Shown here piece after piece: positions 25,753 to 36,176 of a stretch of DNA of 64,000 nt. The stretch is from Streptomyces olivaceus. Lineage in GTDB: Bacteria; Actinomycetota; Actinomycetes; Streptomycetales; Streptomycetaceae. Position 1 is the stretch's first letter. The number at the start of each line of letters is the position of its first letter. A program made the position numbers and the translations under genes. The notes under the pieces were generated by a model. The model made no database searches. It was not told the origin of the DNA and saw only the letters and a list, made by a program, of their open reading frames with translations. Where the stretch lies: the NCBI RefSeq assembly GCF_000721235.1, contig NZ_JOFH01000006.1:124001-188000 (forward strand), read 5' to 3'.

Positions 25753-26728
25753 GCAGGCACTCCCTCCAGAAGTGGCAGGCGCTGCCTCGCTCCGCGTCGG
25801 ACTCCGTGACGTCGTAGAGCGGGGGTACGTCGGTGCGGCAGACGTCCTGGGCCATGGGGCAGCGGGGGTGGAAGGCGCAGCCGGGCGGGATGCGGGTGAG
25901 GTTGGGCGGCAGGCCCTTGATGGCGTACAGCTCCTGGCCCTTCTGGTCCAGGCGCGGGATGGATTCCAGCAGGCCGCGGGTGTAGGGGTGGGCCGGGGCC
26001 TTGTAGATGTCGTGGACGGGTGCCGCCTCCACGATCCGGCCCGCGTACATGACGGCGATCTTGTCGGCGACGTCGGCGACCACCCCGAGGTCGTGGGTGA
26101 TGAGGATCAGGCCCATCCGCAGTTCGCGCTGGAGCTCCGCGAGCAGGTCCATGACCTGCGCCTGGACGGTGACGTCGAGGGCGGTGGTCGGTTCGTCGGC
26201 GATGATCAGCTTGGGCTCCAGGGCCATCGCCATGGCGATCATGATGCGCTGGCGCATGCCGCCGGAGAACTGGTGCGGATACTGCCGCACCCGCTCCCTG
26301 GCCGCCGGGATCCGCACCCGGTCCATCAGCTCGACGGCCTTGGCGTGGGCGTCCTTGCGGGACATGCCGCGGTGCACGGTGAACATCTCGGCGAGCTGGG
26401 CGCCGACGGTCAGCACGGGGTTCAGGGCCGACAGCGCGTCCTGGAAGATCATCGCCATCTCGGCACCGCGGACCTTCCGGCGTTCCTCCTCCTTCAGCTT
26501 CAGCAGGTCCCGGCCCTCGAAGAGGATCTCCCCCGCGGTGATCCGGCCCGGCGGGACGTCGAGGATGCCCATGACCGTCTGGGCGGTGACGGACTTGCCG
26601 GAGCCGGACTCCCCGAGGACGGCGAGGGTCTCGCCCGCGTCCACGCCGTAGCTGACGCCGTTGACGGCCTTGGCCACACCGTCGCGGGTGTGGAACTCCA
26701 CGTGCAGGTCGCGCACTTCGAGCAGCAT
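25745..26728 (-). CDS. Peptide ABC importer, ATP-binding protein (OppD/DppD type)
   Basis: 327 residues from the ATG at 26728, which has GAGGTGAG nine bases upstream; a GTG at 26740 overlapping the permease stop is an alternative. Walker A GESGSGKS, signature FSGGMRQR, Walker [13 protein letters not shown] and the C-terminal [14 protein letters not shown] cluster are present. It forms the ATPase pair with the downstream OppF-type protein on the inner membrane face. Confidence 0.92.
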   Translation of the reverse strand: MLLEVRDLHVEFHTRDGVAKAVNGVSYGVDAGETLAVLGESGSGKSVTAQTVMGILDVPPGRITAGEILFEGRDLLKLKEEERRKVRGAEMAMIFQDALSALNPVLTVGAQLAEMFTVHRGMSRKDAHAKAVELMDRVRIPAARERVRQYPHQFSGGMRQRIMIAMAMALEPKLIIADEPTTALDVTVQAQVMDLLAELQRELRMGLILITHDLGVVADVADKIAVMYAGRIVEAAPVHDIYKAPAHPYTRGLLESIPRLDQKGQELYAIKGLPPNLTRIPPGCAFHPRCPMAQDVCRTDVPPLYDVTESDAERGSACHFWRECLHA

Positions 26729-26736
26729 GCGGCGGC

Positions 26737-27723
26737 TCACCTCAGCTTCGGGTCGAGGGCGTCGCGCACCGCGTCGCCGAGCATGATGAACGCGAGGACC
26801 GTGACGGCGAGCGCGCCCGAGGGCCACAGCAGCGCGTGCGGGGCGTTGCGGACGTAGGGAGCGGCGGCCGAGATGTCGATGCCCCAGGAGACGCTGGGCG
26901 GCTTGAGGCCGACGCCGAGGAAGGACAGGGTCGCCTCCAGGGAGATGTACGTGCCGAGCGCGATGGTGGCCACGACGATCACGGGGGCGATCGCGTTGGG
27001 CGCGATGTGGCGGAGCAGGAGGCGGGAGTTGGAGGCTCCCAGCGCCCGCGCCGCCTGGACGTAGTCGTTCTGCTTGGCGGTGATGACGGAGCCGCGGGCG
27101 ATGCGGGAGATCTGCGGCCAGCCGAGCAGCACGATGAAGCCGATCACCGGCCAGACGGTGTTGCTGGTGATGACGGAGAGCAGCACGAGGCCGCCGAGGA
27201 CGACTGGGATCGCGAAGAAGACGTCGGTGATCCGGGAGAGGACCGCGTCCCCCGCGCCGCCGAAGAACCCGGCGAGCCCGCCGAGGACGCTGCCGAGGAG
27301 GGCGACGCCGAGGGTGGCGAGGATGCCGACGGCCACCGAGGTGCGGGCGCCGTAGACGGTGCGGGTGTAGACGTCGCAGCCCTGGCCGTTGAAGCCGAAG
27401 GGGTGGCCCGGCTGGGAGCCCTCCTGGGCCTTGGCCAGGTCGCACTTGAGGGGGCTCCCGGAGGCGATCAGGGACGGCCACAGGGAGATGACGACCAGGA
27501 AGAGGATCACCAGCGCCGAGATGATGAAGACGGGGTTGCGGCGCAGGTCGTGCCAGGCGTCGGTCCAGAGGCTGCGGGGCCGCTCGTGCGGGTTCGTCCC
27601 GTCCGGCCCCGGCGGCTGCTCCAGCGTGGCCGCCTCGCTGGTGCCGAGGTCCATCGTGGCGCCCATGCCGGTGCCGGCTACCGCCCGCTCGGGCTCGTGG
27701 GGCTCCTGCCGCGGTTCAGGCAT
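26737..27723 (-). CDS. Peptide ABC importer, permease (OppC/DppC type)
   Basis: 328 residues. A cytoplasmic N-terminal tail is followed by an OppC N-terminal segment (SLWTDAWHDLRRNPVFIISALVIL) and a BPD_transp_1 domain of about six helices. The EAA loop reads ARALGASNSRLLLRHIAPN. It overlaps the OppB-type gene by eight bases. It forms the membrane channel with that protein. Confidence 0.92.
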   Translation of the reverse strand: MPEPRQEPHEPERAVAGTGMGATMDLGTSEAATLEQPPGPDGTNPHERPRSLWTDAWHDLRRNPVFIISALVILFLVVISLWPSLIASGSPLKCDLAKAQEGSQPGHPFGFNGQGCDVYTRTVYGARTSVAVGILATLGVALLGSVLGGLAGFFGGAGDAVLSRITDVFFAIPVVLGGLVLLSVITSNTVWPVIGFIVLLGWPQISRIARGSVITAKQNDYVQAARALGASNSRLLLRHIAPNAIAPVIVVATIALGTYISLEATLSFLGVGLKPPSVSWGIDISAAAPYVRNAPHALLWPSGALAVTVLAFIMLGDAVRDALDPKLR

Positions 27724-28639
27724 AGCGGATCCTCGGGTCGAGTACGGCGTACAGGAGGTCGACGACGAGGTTGGCGACCAGGAAGACCAGCACGAGGACG
27801 GTGACGAAGCCGACCACCGTCTGCGTGTTCTGGCGCAGGATGCCCTGGTAGAGCTGGTAGCCGACGCCGTGGATGTTGAAGATCCGCTCGGTGACGATGG
27901 CGCCGCCCATCAGGGCGCCGATGTCGGTGCCGATGAAGGTGACGACGGGGATGAGGGAGTTGCGCAGCAGGTGCCGGGTGATGACCCGGTGGCGCGGCAG
28001 GCCCTTGGCGATGGCGGTGCGGACGTAGTCGGAACGCCGGTTCTCCGCGATGGACGTACGGGTCAGCCGGGTGACGTACGCCAGGGAGACCGACGCGAGG
28101 ACCAGGCCGGGGACGATCAGCTCGTCCAGGGGTGCCGCGGAGGAGACGGCCGGGTTGATCCAGCCCCACTTGACGCCGAGCAGCAGCTGGAGCAGCAGGC
28201 CGGTGACGAAGGTGGGCACGGAGATGACGACCAGGGTGAGCAGCAGCACCCCGGTGTCGACGGGGCGGCCGCGGCGCAGGCCGGTGACGACGCCGAGGAC
28301 GATGCCGACGACGATCTCGAAGACGATCGCCACGACGGTCAGCCGGATGGTGACCGGGAACGCCGTGCCCATCAGCTCGGTCACCGGCTGGCCGTTGAAG
28401 GCGGTGCCGAAGTCGCCGGTGAAGACGTTGCCCATGTAGGTGACGTACTGCCGCCACACGGGCTGGTCGAGGCCGAACTCGTGCCGCAGCTGCGCGGCCG
28501 TCGCGGGGTCGCACTCCCGGTCGCCGCACAGGCCCGCGATGGGGTCGCCCATCACGTTGACCATGAGGAAGATCAGCAGCGTGGCCCCGATGAAGACCGG
28601 GATCATCTGGAGCAGCCGCCGGACGACGTAGCGTCCCAT
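27716..28639 (-). CDS. Peptide ABC importer, permease (OppB/DppB type)
   Basis: 307 residues with six predicted membrane helices. The OppB N-terminus is MGRYVVRRLLQMIPVFIGATLLIF, and the EAA loop is RTAIAKGLPRHRVITRHLLRNSLIP. ATG at 28639, nine bases after the stop codon of the binding-protein gene, without an intervening hairpin. It is the second gene of the operon. Confidence 0.92.
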   Translation of the reverse strand: MGRYVVRRLLQMIPVFIGATLLIFLMVNVMGDPIAGLCGDRECDPATAAQLRHEFGLDQPVWRQYVTYMGNVFTGDFGTAFNGQPVTELMGTAFPVTIRLTVVAIVFEIVVGIVLGVVTGLRRGRPVDTGVLLLTLVVISVPTFVTGLLLQLLLGVKWGWINPAVSSAAPLDELIVPGLVLASVSLAYVTRLTRTSIAENRRSDYVRTAIAKGLPRHRVITRHLLRNSLIPVVTFIGTDIGALMGGAIVTERIFNIHGVGYQLYQGILRQNTQTVVGFVTVLVLVFLVANLVVDLLYAVLDPRIRYA

Positions 28640-28648
28640 GGCGCCCCC

Positions 28649-30286
28649 TCAGCCGACCTTGATCTCGTTGTAGACCGGGACGCTGAACGGGTTGAGCTTG
28701 ACGTTCGAGAGCCGGTCGGAGTAGCCGGCGCTGCCGTTCTGGTACCAGAGCGGGATGGCCCCCATGTCGTCCCTCAGGACCTCCTCGGCCTGCTGGAACG
28801 ACTTGATGGCCGCCGCGGTGTCGGTCTCCCCGTTGGCCTTGTCGATCAGGTCGTCGAACTTCTGGCTGGAGTACTCGCCGTCGTTGGAGGAGGCGTTGGT
28901 GTAGTAGAGCGGCTGGAGGAAGTTCTGGATGAGCGGGTAGTCCATCTGCCAGCCGGAGCGGAAGGGGCCGCTCATCTTCCGGTCGGTGATCTGGTTGCGG
29001 AAGTCGGCGAAGGTGCCGACCGGGTTGCCGACGCAGGCCTTGTCGTTGTCCAGGGCGTTGTTGATCGAGTTGCAGACCGCGTCCACCCACTGCTTGTGGG
29101 AGCCGGTGTCGGCGTTGTACGTGATCTTCACCTGGCCGCCGGGCAGCCCGCCGCCCTCCTTGACCAGTTTCTTCGCCTCTTCGGCGTTGTACTCGCAGGC
29201 CTCGCCGCACAGACCGGCCTTGTAGCCGCCGTCCTCGCCGAGGACCGGCGAGGTCCAGTCGGTGGCCGGGGTGCGGGTCTGCTGGAAGATCGTGTCGGTG
29301 ATCTGCTTGCGGTTGATCGCCATGGACAGGCCCTTGCGGACCTTCTCGGAGCCGGACTTGTTCCAGGCGTCGTCGTAGTACGGGAAGGCGAGGGTCTGGA
29401 TGATGCCGGCCGGGGTGTTGATGTACCGGTCGCCGAGGTCGTTCTTGACGTTCTTGAGCTGGGCGGCGGGCACGTCGTCGACGAGGTCGAGGTTGCCGGC
29501 CATCAGGTCGGTGTAGGCCGTGTTGTTGTCGGTGTAGACCTTGAGGTCGACGCCGCCGTTCTGGGCCTTGTCGTCGCCGGGGTACTGCTCCCACTTGCGC
29601 AGCGACATCTGGGAGCCGCGGGTGTAGTTGTCGACCTGGTAGGGGCCGTTGCCGACGGGCTTCTTCAGCCAGGCGTCGTGGTCGTCGAAGAACGCCTTGG
29701 GCAGCGGCGCGAAGGCCGGGTAGCCGAGGGTGTCGGGGAACGTCGAGAACTTCTGGCTGAGCTTGATCGTGAAGGTGCGCGCTCCGGTGACCTTCAGCCC
29801 GGAGAGGGTGTCGGCGCTCTGCTTGCCACCGTCTTCGGGGTGCGCCTTTTCGTAGCCGTCGATGTAGGCGAAGAAGTAGGCGTTGCGCTGGTTGTTCTTC
29901 AGGCTCGCGCCGTAGTTCCAGGCGTCCACGAAGGACTGGGCGGTGACCTTCTCGCCGTTGCTGAAGGTCCAGCCGTCCTTGACGGTGACGGTGAAGTTCT
30001 GCGAGTCGGAGGTCTCGATCTTCTCGGCGAGCATGTTCTGCGCCTCGCCGGACTCGGGGTCGTACCTCTTGAGCCCCCGGAAGATCATGTCGAGGACCTT
30101 GCCGCCCTGGACCTCGTTGGTGTTGGCCGGCTCCAGCGGGTTCTGGGGGTCGCCCCAGGAGGAGCTGAGTACGGCACCGCTGTCTCCGCCGCCGTTGCCT
30201 CCCCCGCCCCCGCCTCCGCAGGCCGTCGCCGCGAGGGCTGCCGCCGCCGCGCAAGCGGCCCATTTGGCGTGCGTGGCTCCGCGCAT
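28649..30286 (-). CDS. Peptide ABC importer, substrate-binding lipoprotein (SBP_bac_5)
   Basis: 545 residues. A short signal peptide MRGATHAKWAACAAAAALA ends at Cys23, followed by a run of seven glycines. The mature part is an SBP_bac_5 solute receptor for peptides or similar ligands (NPLEPANTNEVQGGKVLDMIFRGL starts the domain). The ATG at 30286 has GAGGAGG upstream; it heads the operon. Its first codons are closely similar in DNA to a vestigial ORF at 39291-39413 upstream of bldKA. Ligand unknown. In S. coelicolor a comparable importer lies next to bldK (from memory). Confidence 0.9.
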   Translation of the reverse strand: MRGATHAKWAACAAAAALAATACGGGGGGGNGGGDSGAVLSSSWGDPQNPLEPANTNEVQGGKVLDMIFRGLKRYDPESGEAQNMLAEKIETSDSQNFTVTVKDGWTFSNGEKVTAQSFVDAWNYGASLKNNQRNAYFFAYIDGYEKAHPEDGGKQSADTLSGLKVTGARTFTIKLSQKFSTFPDTLGYPAFAPLPKAFFDDHDAWLKKPVGNGPYQVDNYTRGSQMSLRKWEQYPGDDKAQNGGVDLKVYTDNNTAYTDLMAGNLDLVDDVPAAQLKNVKNDLGDRYINTPAGIIQTLAFPYYDDAWNKSGSEKVRKGLSMAINRKQITDTIFQQTRTPATDWTSPVLGEDGGYKAGLCGEACEYNAEEAKKLVKEGGGLPGGQVKITYNADTGSHKQWVDAVCNSINNALDNDKACVGNPVGTFADFRNQITDRKMSGPFRSGWQMDYPLIQNFLQPLYYTNASSNDGEYSSQKFDDLIDKANGETDTAAAIKSFQQAEEVLRDDMGAIPLWYQNGSAGYSDRLSNVKLNPFSVPVYNEIKVG

Positions 30287-30636
30287 GGAGTGCCTCCTCG
30301 TGCCCTGACTCGTCCGCCGGTGCGTTTCGGTCAGCTTCGGGGCGAGGTCCGCTCGGCGCACATTCGTGCCGTCCGGACGGGTGGCGGGGGTACGCCGAAC
30401 GGGCGGCACGAGGGAGCGCGGGCACTGACCGCCGCGTACCTGTGCGCCCTCGTCCTGGGCTGTCCCCGCCGCCGCGCACCGGCCACGGCGGCGCCCGCGG
30501 GCCCGGGGGCGACGGAGACGCCCGGGTGCCGCGCGTGGCGGCGGAGGGCTCACTCGGCCGCGGCGGCGGATCACCTGCCGCGCGCACGGGAGTCCGTTGC
30601 CGCTCTGGAGTGCACGGCGGCGCGGCTACGCCGGTC
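30287..30636. other. Intergenic region carrying the importer-operon promoter
   Basis: 350 bp between the AraC gene end and the binding-protein gene start. It must hold the promoter of the minus-strand importer operon. A 12-bp perfect palindrome CCGTCCGGACGG lies at 30369-30380, 83 bases upstream of the start codon, and could be an operator. No gene is evident. Confidence 0.4.
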
Positions 30637-31539
30637 TCAGCCTCCGGCGAGCAGGACCGGGGTGCGGCGGAAACCGCCGGGGGACGTCCCGTGCTCGCGG
30701 CGGAACGCGGCGGAGAAGGCGAACTCGCTGGTGTAGCCGACCTGACGCGCGATCGCCGCGAGCGGGGCGTCCGACTCGCGCAGCAGGCGCGCCGCGCGGC
30801 CGAGGCGCCACGTCGTCAGGTACTTCATCGGCGGCATGCCGATCACCGCGGTGAACCGGCGCGTGAACGCGGTGCGCGGCATGGCCGCCGCCGAGCTCAG
30901 CTGATCCATCGTCCACGCCCGCTGCGGGTTCTCGTGGATCTCGCGCAGCGCCGCGGCGATTCCGGGGTCGTCGGCGCGCGGCCGGCCGGAGGTGTCCTGC
31001 TCGTCGTGCCACTGGCGCAGCACCTCGGCGAGGACCAGGTCGAGGAGTGCGGGCAGGGTCGCGCCGGTGCCCGGGCCGGTTCCGGCAGCGATGTCCGCCG
31101 CGAGGAGGTCCATCAGCGCGCGCAGCCGCGGGAGGCGCTCGTACTCCGGTGACACCGCGATGAGGTCCGGCAGCGCGCGCAGGTACTGCGGGGCGCTGCC
31201 GTGCTCGAACCGGTAGGCACCGCACAGGAACTCGAAGTCCGCCGGCCCCGGTTCCGGCGGGACGGGACCCATCACGCACTCCGGCAGGTCCGCCAGCGCG
31301 CGCGGGGTGGCGGACAGTCCGTGCGCGGCGCCGGACGAGCTGAGCACGACGTCGCCGGGCCCGAGCCGGACCGGCTCGCCGTGCTCGGTGATCAGCCAGC
31401 AGGTGCCGCGCCGCACGATGTGGAACCCGCTGCCGGTGAACGCCGAGAACCGCAGGCCCCGCGGGTCGGTCTGCCGGATCAGCCGGGCGCCCGCACTGCC
31501 GACGCGCACGGTGCGGATCACCTCGCTGATCAGGTCCAT
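30637..31539 (-). CDS. AraC-family regulator with N-terminal cupin-like domain
   Basis: 300 residues. The N-terminal half is a cupin-type sensor (GFHIVRRGTCWLITEHGEPVRLGPGDVVLSSSGAAHGL). The C-terminal half holds the two helix-turn-helix motifs of AraC proteins (WTMDQLSSAAAMPRTAFTRRF and LAAIARQVGYTSEFAFSAAFRREHGTSPGGFRR). ATG at 31539. It is divergent from the acyl-CoA dehydrogenase-like gene and, with direct repeats in the shared promoter, probably controls it. The cassette lies between two peptide importers. Confidence 0.9.
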   Translation of the reverse strand: MDLISEVIRTVRVGSAGARLIRQTDPRGLRFSAFTGSGFHIVRRGTCWLITEHGEPVRLGPGDVVLSSSGAAHGLSATPRALADLPECVMGPVPPEPGPADFEFLCGAYRFEHGSAPQYLRALPDLIAVSPEYERLPRLRALMDLLAADIAAGTGPGTGATLPALLDLVLAEVLRQWHDEQDTSGRPRADDPGIAAALREIHENPQRAWTMDQLSSAAAMPRTAFTRRFTAVIGMPPMKYLTTWRLGRAARLLRESDAPLAAIARQVGYTSEFAFSAAFRREHGTSPGGFRRTPVLLAGG

Positions 31540-31566
31540 GCGGCCGATCGTAGCAACGCGCACAGG

Positions 31567-31596
31567 CGCGTATGGACCGGCGGCGTCCGCGTATGG
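31567..31596. promoter_or_regulatory. 21-bp-spaced direct repeats, candidate AraC-type operator
   Basis: CGCGTATGG occurs at 31567-31575 and again at 31588-31596, exactly 21 bp apart, so both copies face the same side of the helix. This is the spacing used by AraC-family regulators with two HTH motifs per monomer. The repeats lie in the 91-bp gap between the divergent regulator and its likely target. Confidence 0.5.
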
Positions 31597-31630
31597 CCGC
31601 CGGTGCGAAACCGGTGCTTGGGTCGATGGC

Positions 31631-32680
31631 GTGATCAACGACGCTGGCACGACGCGCGACGTTCTGCGCGCTCACGCCGAGAAGACCGAACAGAACGAAC
31701 GCCCGGCACCGGAGAGCCTGGAGGCGATGCGAGAGGCCGGGGACTTCGCGTTGCGGACACCCCGGGAGCACGGGGGAACGGGGGCGGGCGCCGAGGCCGT
31801 GGCCCGTCGCCTGACCGCGCTGGGGCAGGCCTGCCCGTCGTCGGCGTGGGTCGCCGGAACGTGCGCGACGGGCAAGAGTCTCGCGGCCGCGGCCTTCCCG
31901 GGCTCCGAAGAGCTGTTCGCCGACCCCGACGCGGTCTTCTGCGGTTCGGGTGTGCCCGGAGCGCGGGGCGTCCGGGACGCTGACGGGGTGCGGGTGACCG
32001 GCCGCTGGCCGAACGTGTCGGGTTGCGAGGACGCGTCCTGGGCCTCGCTCGCGGTGGTGGTGGACGGCACGTTCTGCTTCGCCGTGATCCCGGTGGCGGA
32101 TCTGACGGTCGACCGGACCTGGCAGATGGCCGGGATGCGCGGCACCGGCAGCCACACGCTCGTCGCCGAGGACCTGCCGGTACCCGCGTCGCGGGTCGTG
32201 GCGGCGGCCCCGTTCGGACTGAACGACCTGATGCTGTACTCGATGACGGTGCTCGCCCCGGTGATCGGCGGTGCGCGGGGCGCCCTCGACGCCACCCACG
32301 CGATGTTCGCCTCGGACCGCAAGCCGTTCATGAGCGCGTACACGTCGATGAGGGAGTCGCCGGGCGCGCGGCACTGGCTCGCGGAGGCGGCGCACCTGGT
32401 GGACCGGGCCGAGGCGACGATGCTGTCGGTCGCACGGGAGTCCGACACGCGCGCACTGTCCGAAGCGGACGGCGCGCGGCTGCGCATGGCACTGGCGGAC
32501 GCGGGCCGGGACGCCCGTACCGCCGTTGACCGGCTACTCGATCTCGGCGGCGCCGGCGGCTTCCGCACGGCGAACGTGCTGCAGCGCTTCTGGCGGGACG
32601 TGTCCGTCGGCAGCCGCCATCCGCACCTGAACCCGTATCTGGCGGTGGAGCGCTACGGGAGCGCACTGGCGGATGCCTGA
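31631..32680 (+). CDS. Acyl-CoA dehydrogenase-family / flavin monooxygenase-like protein
   Basis: 349 residues from the GTG at 31631. The sequence has the acyl-CoA dehydrogenase order: a helical N-terminal domain (TPREHGGTGAGAEAVARRLTAL), a beta domain (VRVTGRWPNVSGCEDASW...TWQMAGMRGTGSHTLVAEDLPVP) and a C-terminal helical bundle ending FWRDVSVGSRHPHLNPYL. It lacks the acyl-CoA dehydrogenase catalytic Glu context and the RxxxE loop, and resembles group D hydroxylases (HsaA/XiaF-like) that use reduced flavin. Substrate unknown. The start is uncertain, with a weak ribosome site. Confidence 0.75.
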   Translation: MINDAGTTRDVLRAHAEKTEQNERPAPESLEAMREAGDFALRTPREHGGTGAGAEAVARRLTALGQACPSSAWVAGTCATGKSLAAAAFPGSEELFADPDAVFCGSGVPGARGVRDADGVRVTGRWPNVSGCEDASWASLAVVVDGTFCFAVIPVADLTVDRTWQMAGMRGTGSHTLVAEDLPVPASRVVAAAPFGLNDLMLYSMTVLAPVIGGARGALDATHAMFASDRKPFMSAYTSMRESPGARHWLAEAAHLVDRAEATMLSVARESDTRALSEADGARLRMALADAGRDARTAVDRLLDLGGAGGFRTANVLQRFWRDVSVGSRHPHLNPYLAVERYGSALADA

Positions 32681-32691
32681 GAGTCGATGAG

Positions 32692-32715
32692 CCCGTACCC
32701 GGGTCGGGGTACGGG
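32692..32715 (+). terminator. Hairpin terminator after the acyl-CoA dehydrogenase-like gene
   Basis: CCCGTACCC/GGGTACGGG, 9-bp perfect arms (32692-32700, 32707-32715) with a 6-base loop, 11 bases past the stop codon. It lies between convergent genes, before bldKE. Confidence 0.7.
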
Positions 32716-32858
32716 TGCGTGGCGGTGCCCGGCGCGGGCGGGCGCCCCCGGCGTGGGTGTCGGCCGGGGGCGGGTGCGCCGGCCGGGTGCCGCTGCGCCC
32801 ACCCGCCCCGCCCCGCTCCAGCGGCACGACTGCCCGGGGCGGCGGGGCGGAACCGGCG

Positions 32859-33983
<1,125 letters not shown>

Positions 33984-34010
33984 GGTGATGCCCCAGTCGC
34001 CGGTTTCCGC

Positions 34011-35072
34011 TCAGCCCAGCCGGGGCTGAATCTTCTCGATGAACACCTGCTGCCGCTGGTCGCCCGTCAGGTGGCAGGCGGCGCCGCGGCCCAGGTCGAG
34101 CGTCGGACGCTCCCCCGAACACCGCTCGCCGGTGACCAGGTCGGTGAAGCCGCACCGCGGGTGGAACGCGCAGCCCGAGGGCGGGTTCATCAGCGAGGGC
34201 GGCGACCCCGGGATCGGCATCAGCGGCTCGTTGACGTCGGACGTGAGGTTCGGCATCGAGCCCAGCAGGCCCCAGGCGTACGGGTGCTGCGGCGACTTGA
34301 GGACCTCGCGCACCGTGCCGCGCTCCACGGCCCGGCCCGCGTACATGACCAGGATGTCGTCGGCCATGTTGCCGACCACGCCCAGGTCGTGGGTGATCAT
34401 GATGATCGCGGAGCCGAACTCCTGCTGGAGGTCCTTGAGCAGGTCGAGGATCTGCGCCTGCACCGTCACGTCGAGCGCCGTGGTCGGCTCGTCCGCGATG
34501 AGCAGGTCGGGGTTGCAGGAGAGGGCCATGGCGATCATGGCGCGCTGGCGCATGCCGCCGGAGAACTGATGCGGGTAGTCGTCGACCCGCTTCTGCGGGT
34601 GCGGGATGCCGACCTTCTGCAGCAGGTCGATGGCGCGCACCCGGGCGTCCTTCTTGGACGCGCCGTTGTGCTTCATGAACGGCTCGCCGATCTGCCGGCC
34701 GACCGTGTAGTACGGCGACAGCGCGGTGAGCGCGTCCTGGAAGATCATCGCCATCTTCTTGCCGCGCAGCGTCTCCAGCTGCTTCTCACTGGCGTCGGTC
34801 AGCTCCTGGCCGTCCAGGGTGATCGAGCCGTCGATCGCGGTCTTGCGGCGGTCGTGCAGGCCGAGGACGGCCAGGTTGGTCACCGACTTGCCGGAGCCGG
34901 ACTCGCCGACGATGCCGAGGGTCTTGCCCCGCTCCAGGTCGAAGGAGAGACCGTCCACCGCCTTGACGACGCCGCCCTCGGTGGAGAAGTGGACCTTGAG
35001 GTCGCGCACCGAGAGAAACGCGTTCCCCGCGGCGGCGGCCGGGGCCTCTTCGGGCTTGGTCTGAGTGGTCAC
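34011..35072 (-). CDS. bldKD: BldK-type peptide importer, ATP-binding protein BldKD
   Basis: 353 residues of OppD type: Walker A GESGSGKS, signature FSGGMRQR, Walker [13 protein letters not shown] and the C-terminal [21 protein letters not shown] start at 35072 with AGGAG upstream, 10 bp after the bldKC stop codon. It forms a heterodimeric ATPase with BldKE. A 20-residue Ala-rich N-terminal extension precedes the domain. Confidence 0.87.
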   Translation of the reverse strand: MTTQTKPEEAPAAAAGNAFLSVRDLKVHFSTEGGVVKAVDGLSFDLERGKTLGIVGESGSGKSVTNLAVLGLHDRRKTAIDGSITLDGQELTDASEKQLETLRGKKMAMIFQDALTALSPYYTVGRQIGEPFMKHNGASKKDARVRAIDLLQKVGIPHPQKRVDDYPHQFSGGMRQRAMIAMALSCNPDLLIADEPTTALDVTVQAQILDLLKDLQQEFGSAIIMITHDLGVVGNMADDILVMYAGRAVERGTVREVLKSPQHPYAWGLLGSMPNLTSDVNEPLMPIPGSPPSLMNPPSGCAFHPRCGFTDLVTGERCSGERPTLDLGRGAACHLTGDQRQQVFIEKIQPRLG

Positions 35073-35082
35073 GGTGGTTCTC

Positions 35083-36060
35083 CTAGGACAGGCGCACGCG
35101 CGGGTCGATGACGGCGTACATGGCGTCCACGATCAGGTTGAAGACGATGATGAGCGCTGCGCTGACCAGCATGACGCCCATCAGCATCGGCAGGTCCTTG
35201 TTGGTGACGGACTCCAGCGCCAGCCGGCCGACCCCGGCCAGGCCGAACGTCAGCTCGGTCACCATGCCGCCGCCCATGAGGGAGGACAGGTCGATGCCGA
35301 GGATGGTGACGATGGGGACGAGCGAGCCGCGCCACGCGTACCGGAAGAAGGTGTAGTTGCCCGACATGCCCTTGGCGCGGGCCGCTCTCACATGCTCTTC
35401 CTGTAGTTGCTCGATCATCGACGACCGGCTCATACGCGTGTAGTTGGCCGTGAAGATGGTCGCCATGACGAGCCAGGGGATCAGCAGGCCCGCGAACCAG
35501 CCGCCGAGGTTCTCGGAGAACGGCACGTACTTCGGCTTCGAGAGCCAACCGGTGCTGTAGACGAGCGCCAGCATCACGAGCGGGCCGAGGAAGTAGATCT
35601 GCAGGGAGCTGATGACCAGCGAACCGGAACTGAAGACCTTGTCGATCCAGGTGCCGCGGTTGCGCGCGGCCAGCAGGCCGGCGCCGAGGCCGACGATGAG
35701 GAAGACCACGAGGCTGCCGACGGTCAGCGAGACCGTCAGCGGGAACCGGTCCATGATCGTGTCCCAGACGTTCTGGTTGTTCGCGAAGGAGACACCGAAG
35801 CAGGGGGCGGCGCAGTGGCCGACGGCGAAGTCGCGCCCGGCGAAGATGCCGATCAGGAAGTTCCAGTACTGGACCGTGACCGGCTTGTCGAGGCCCAGGT
35901 TCTTGTGGATGATCTCCAGCGCGTCCGGAGTGCAGTTCTTGCCACAGGCCAGCATGGCCGGGTCCTGCGGGATCGCGAAGAACATGAAGAAGGTGAAGGC
36001 ACTGATCAACACCAGGATCAGCACCGCGCCGAGGGACCGGCGAATGAGGAATTGAAGCAT
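35083..36060 (-). CDS. bldKC: BldK-type peptide importer, permease BldKC (OppB type)
   Basis: 325 residues, six or more helices. The N-terminus MLQFLIRRSLGAVLILVLISAFTFF is followed by an OppB-type extracytoplasmic loop with two cysteines (CGKNC, about 39-43). The EAA loop reads VRAARAKGMSGNYTFFRYAWRGS. It is separated from bldKB by 116 bp containing a very strong palindrome, so its expression is probably lower than that of the binding protein. Confidence 0.87.
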   Translation of the reverse strand: MLQFLIRRSLGAVLILVLISAFTFFMFFAIPQDPAMLACGKNCTPDALEIIHKNLGLDKPVTVQYWNFLIGIFAGRDFAVGHCAAPCFGVSFANNQNVWDTIMDRFPLTVSLTVGSLVVFLIVGLGAGLLAARNRGTWIDKVFSSGSLVISSLQIYFLGPLVMLALVYSTGWLSKPKYVPFSENLGGWFAGLLIPWLVMATIFTANYTRMSRSSMIEQLQEEHVRAARAKGMSGNYTFFRYAWRGSLVPIVTILGIDLSSLMGGGMVTELTFGLAGVGRLALESVTNKDLPMLMGVMLVSAALIIVFNLIVDAMYAVIDPRVRLS

Positions 36061-36121
36061 GGCAGACAGCTGCTCTCAGGACTGCGGCAGGGGGATGGGG
36101 AGGGCCGGAGGGGAACCGGGC

Positions 36122-36159
36122 CCGGTGGCGGGCGCGCTGCGCAGCGCGCCCGCCACCGG
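36122..36159 (-). promoter_or_regulatory. 38-bp perfect palindrome between bldKB and bldKC
   Basis: Two 19-bp arms (36122-36140 and 36141-36159) are exactly complementary with no spacer; in RNA the tip must open to give a short loop. It lies 18 bases past the bldKB stop codon. Likely roles are partial termination and 3'-end protection of the bldKB message. Confidence 0.85.
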
Positions 36160-36176
36160 CTTCCCGGCCCAACGGG

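Noticed and set aside
25745..27481. 578-codon fusion of permease and ATPase on the minus strand
   Set aside because: The first 250 codons are an out-of-frame shadow of the OppC-type permease; the true ATPase starts at 26728 with a strong ribosome site.
27389..30736. 1115-codon plus-strand open frame
   Set aside because: It runs antisense across the importer permeases and binding protein, with Val/Glu/Asp/Gly bias typical of shadows and no recognisable domain.
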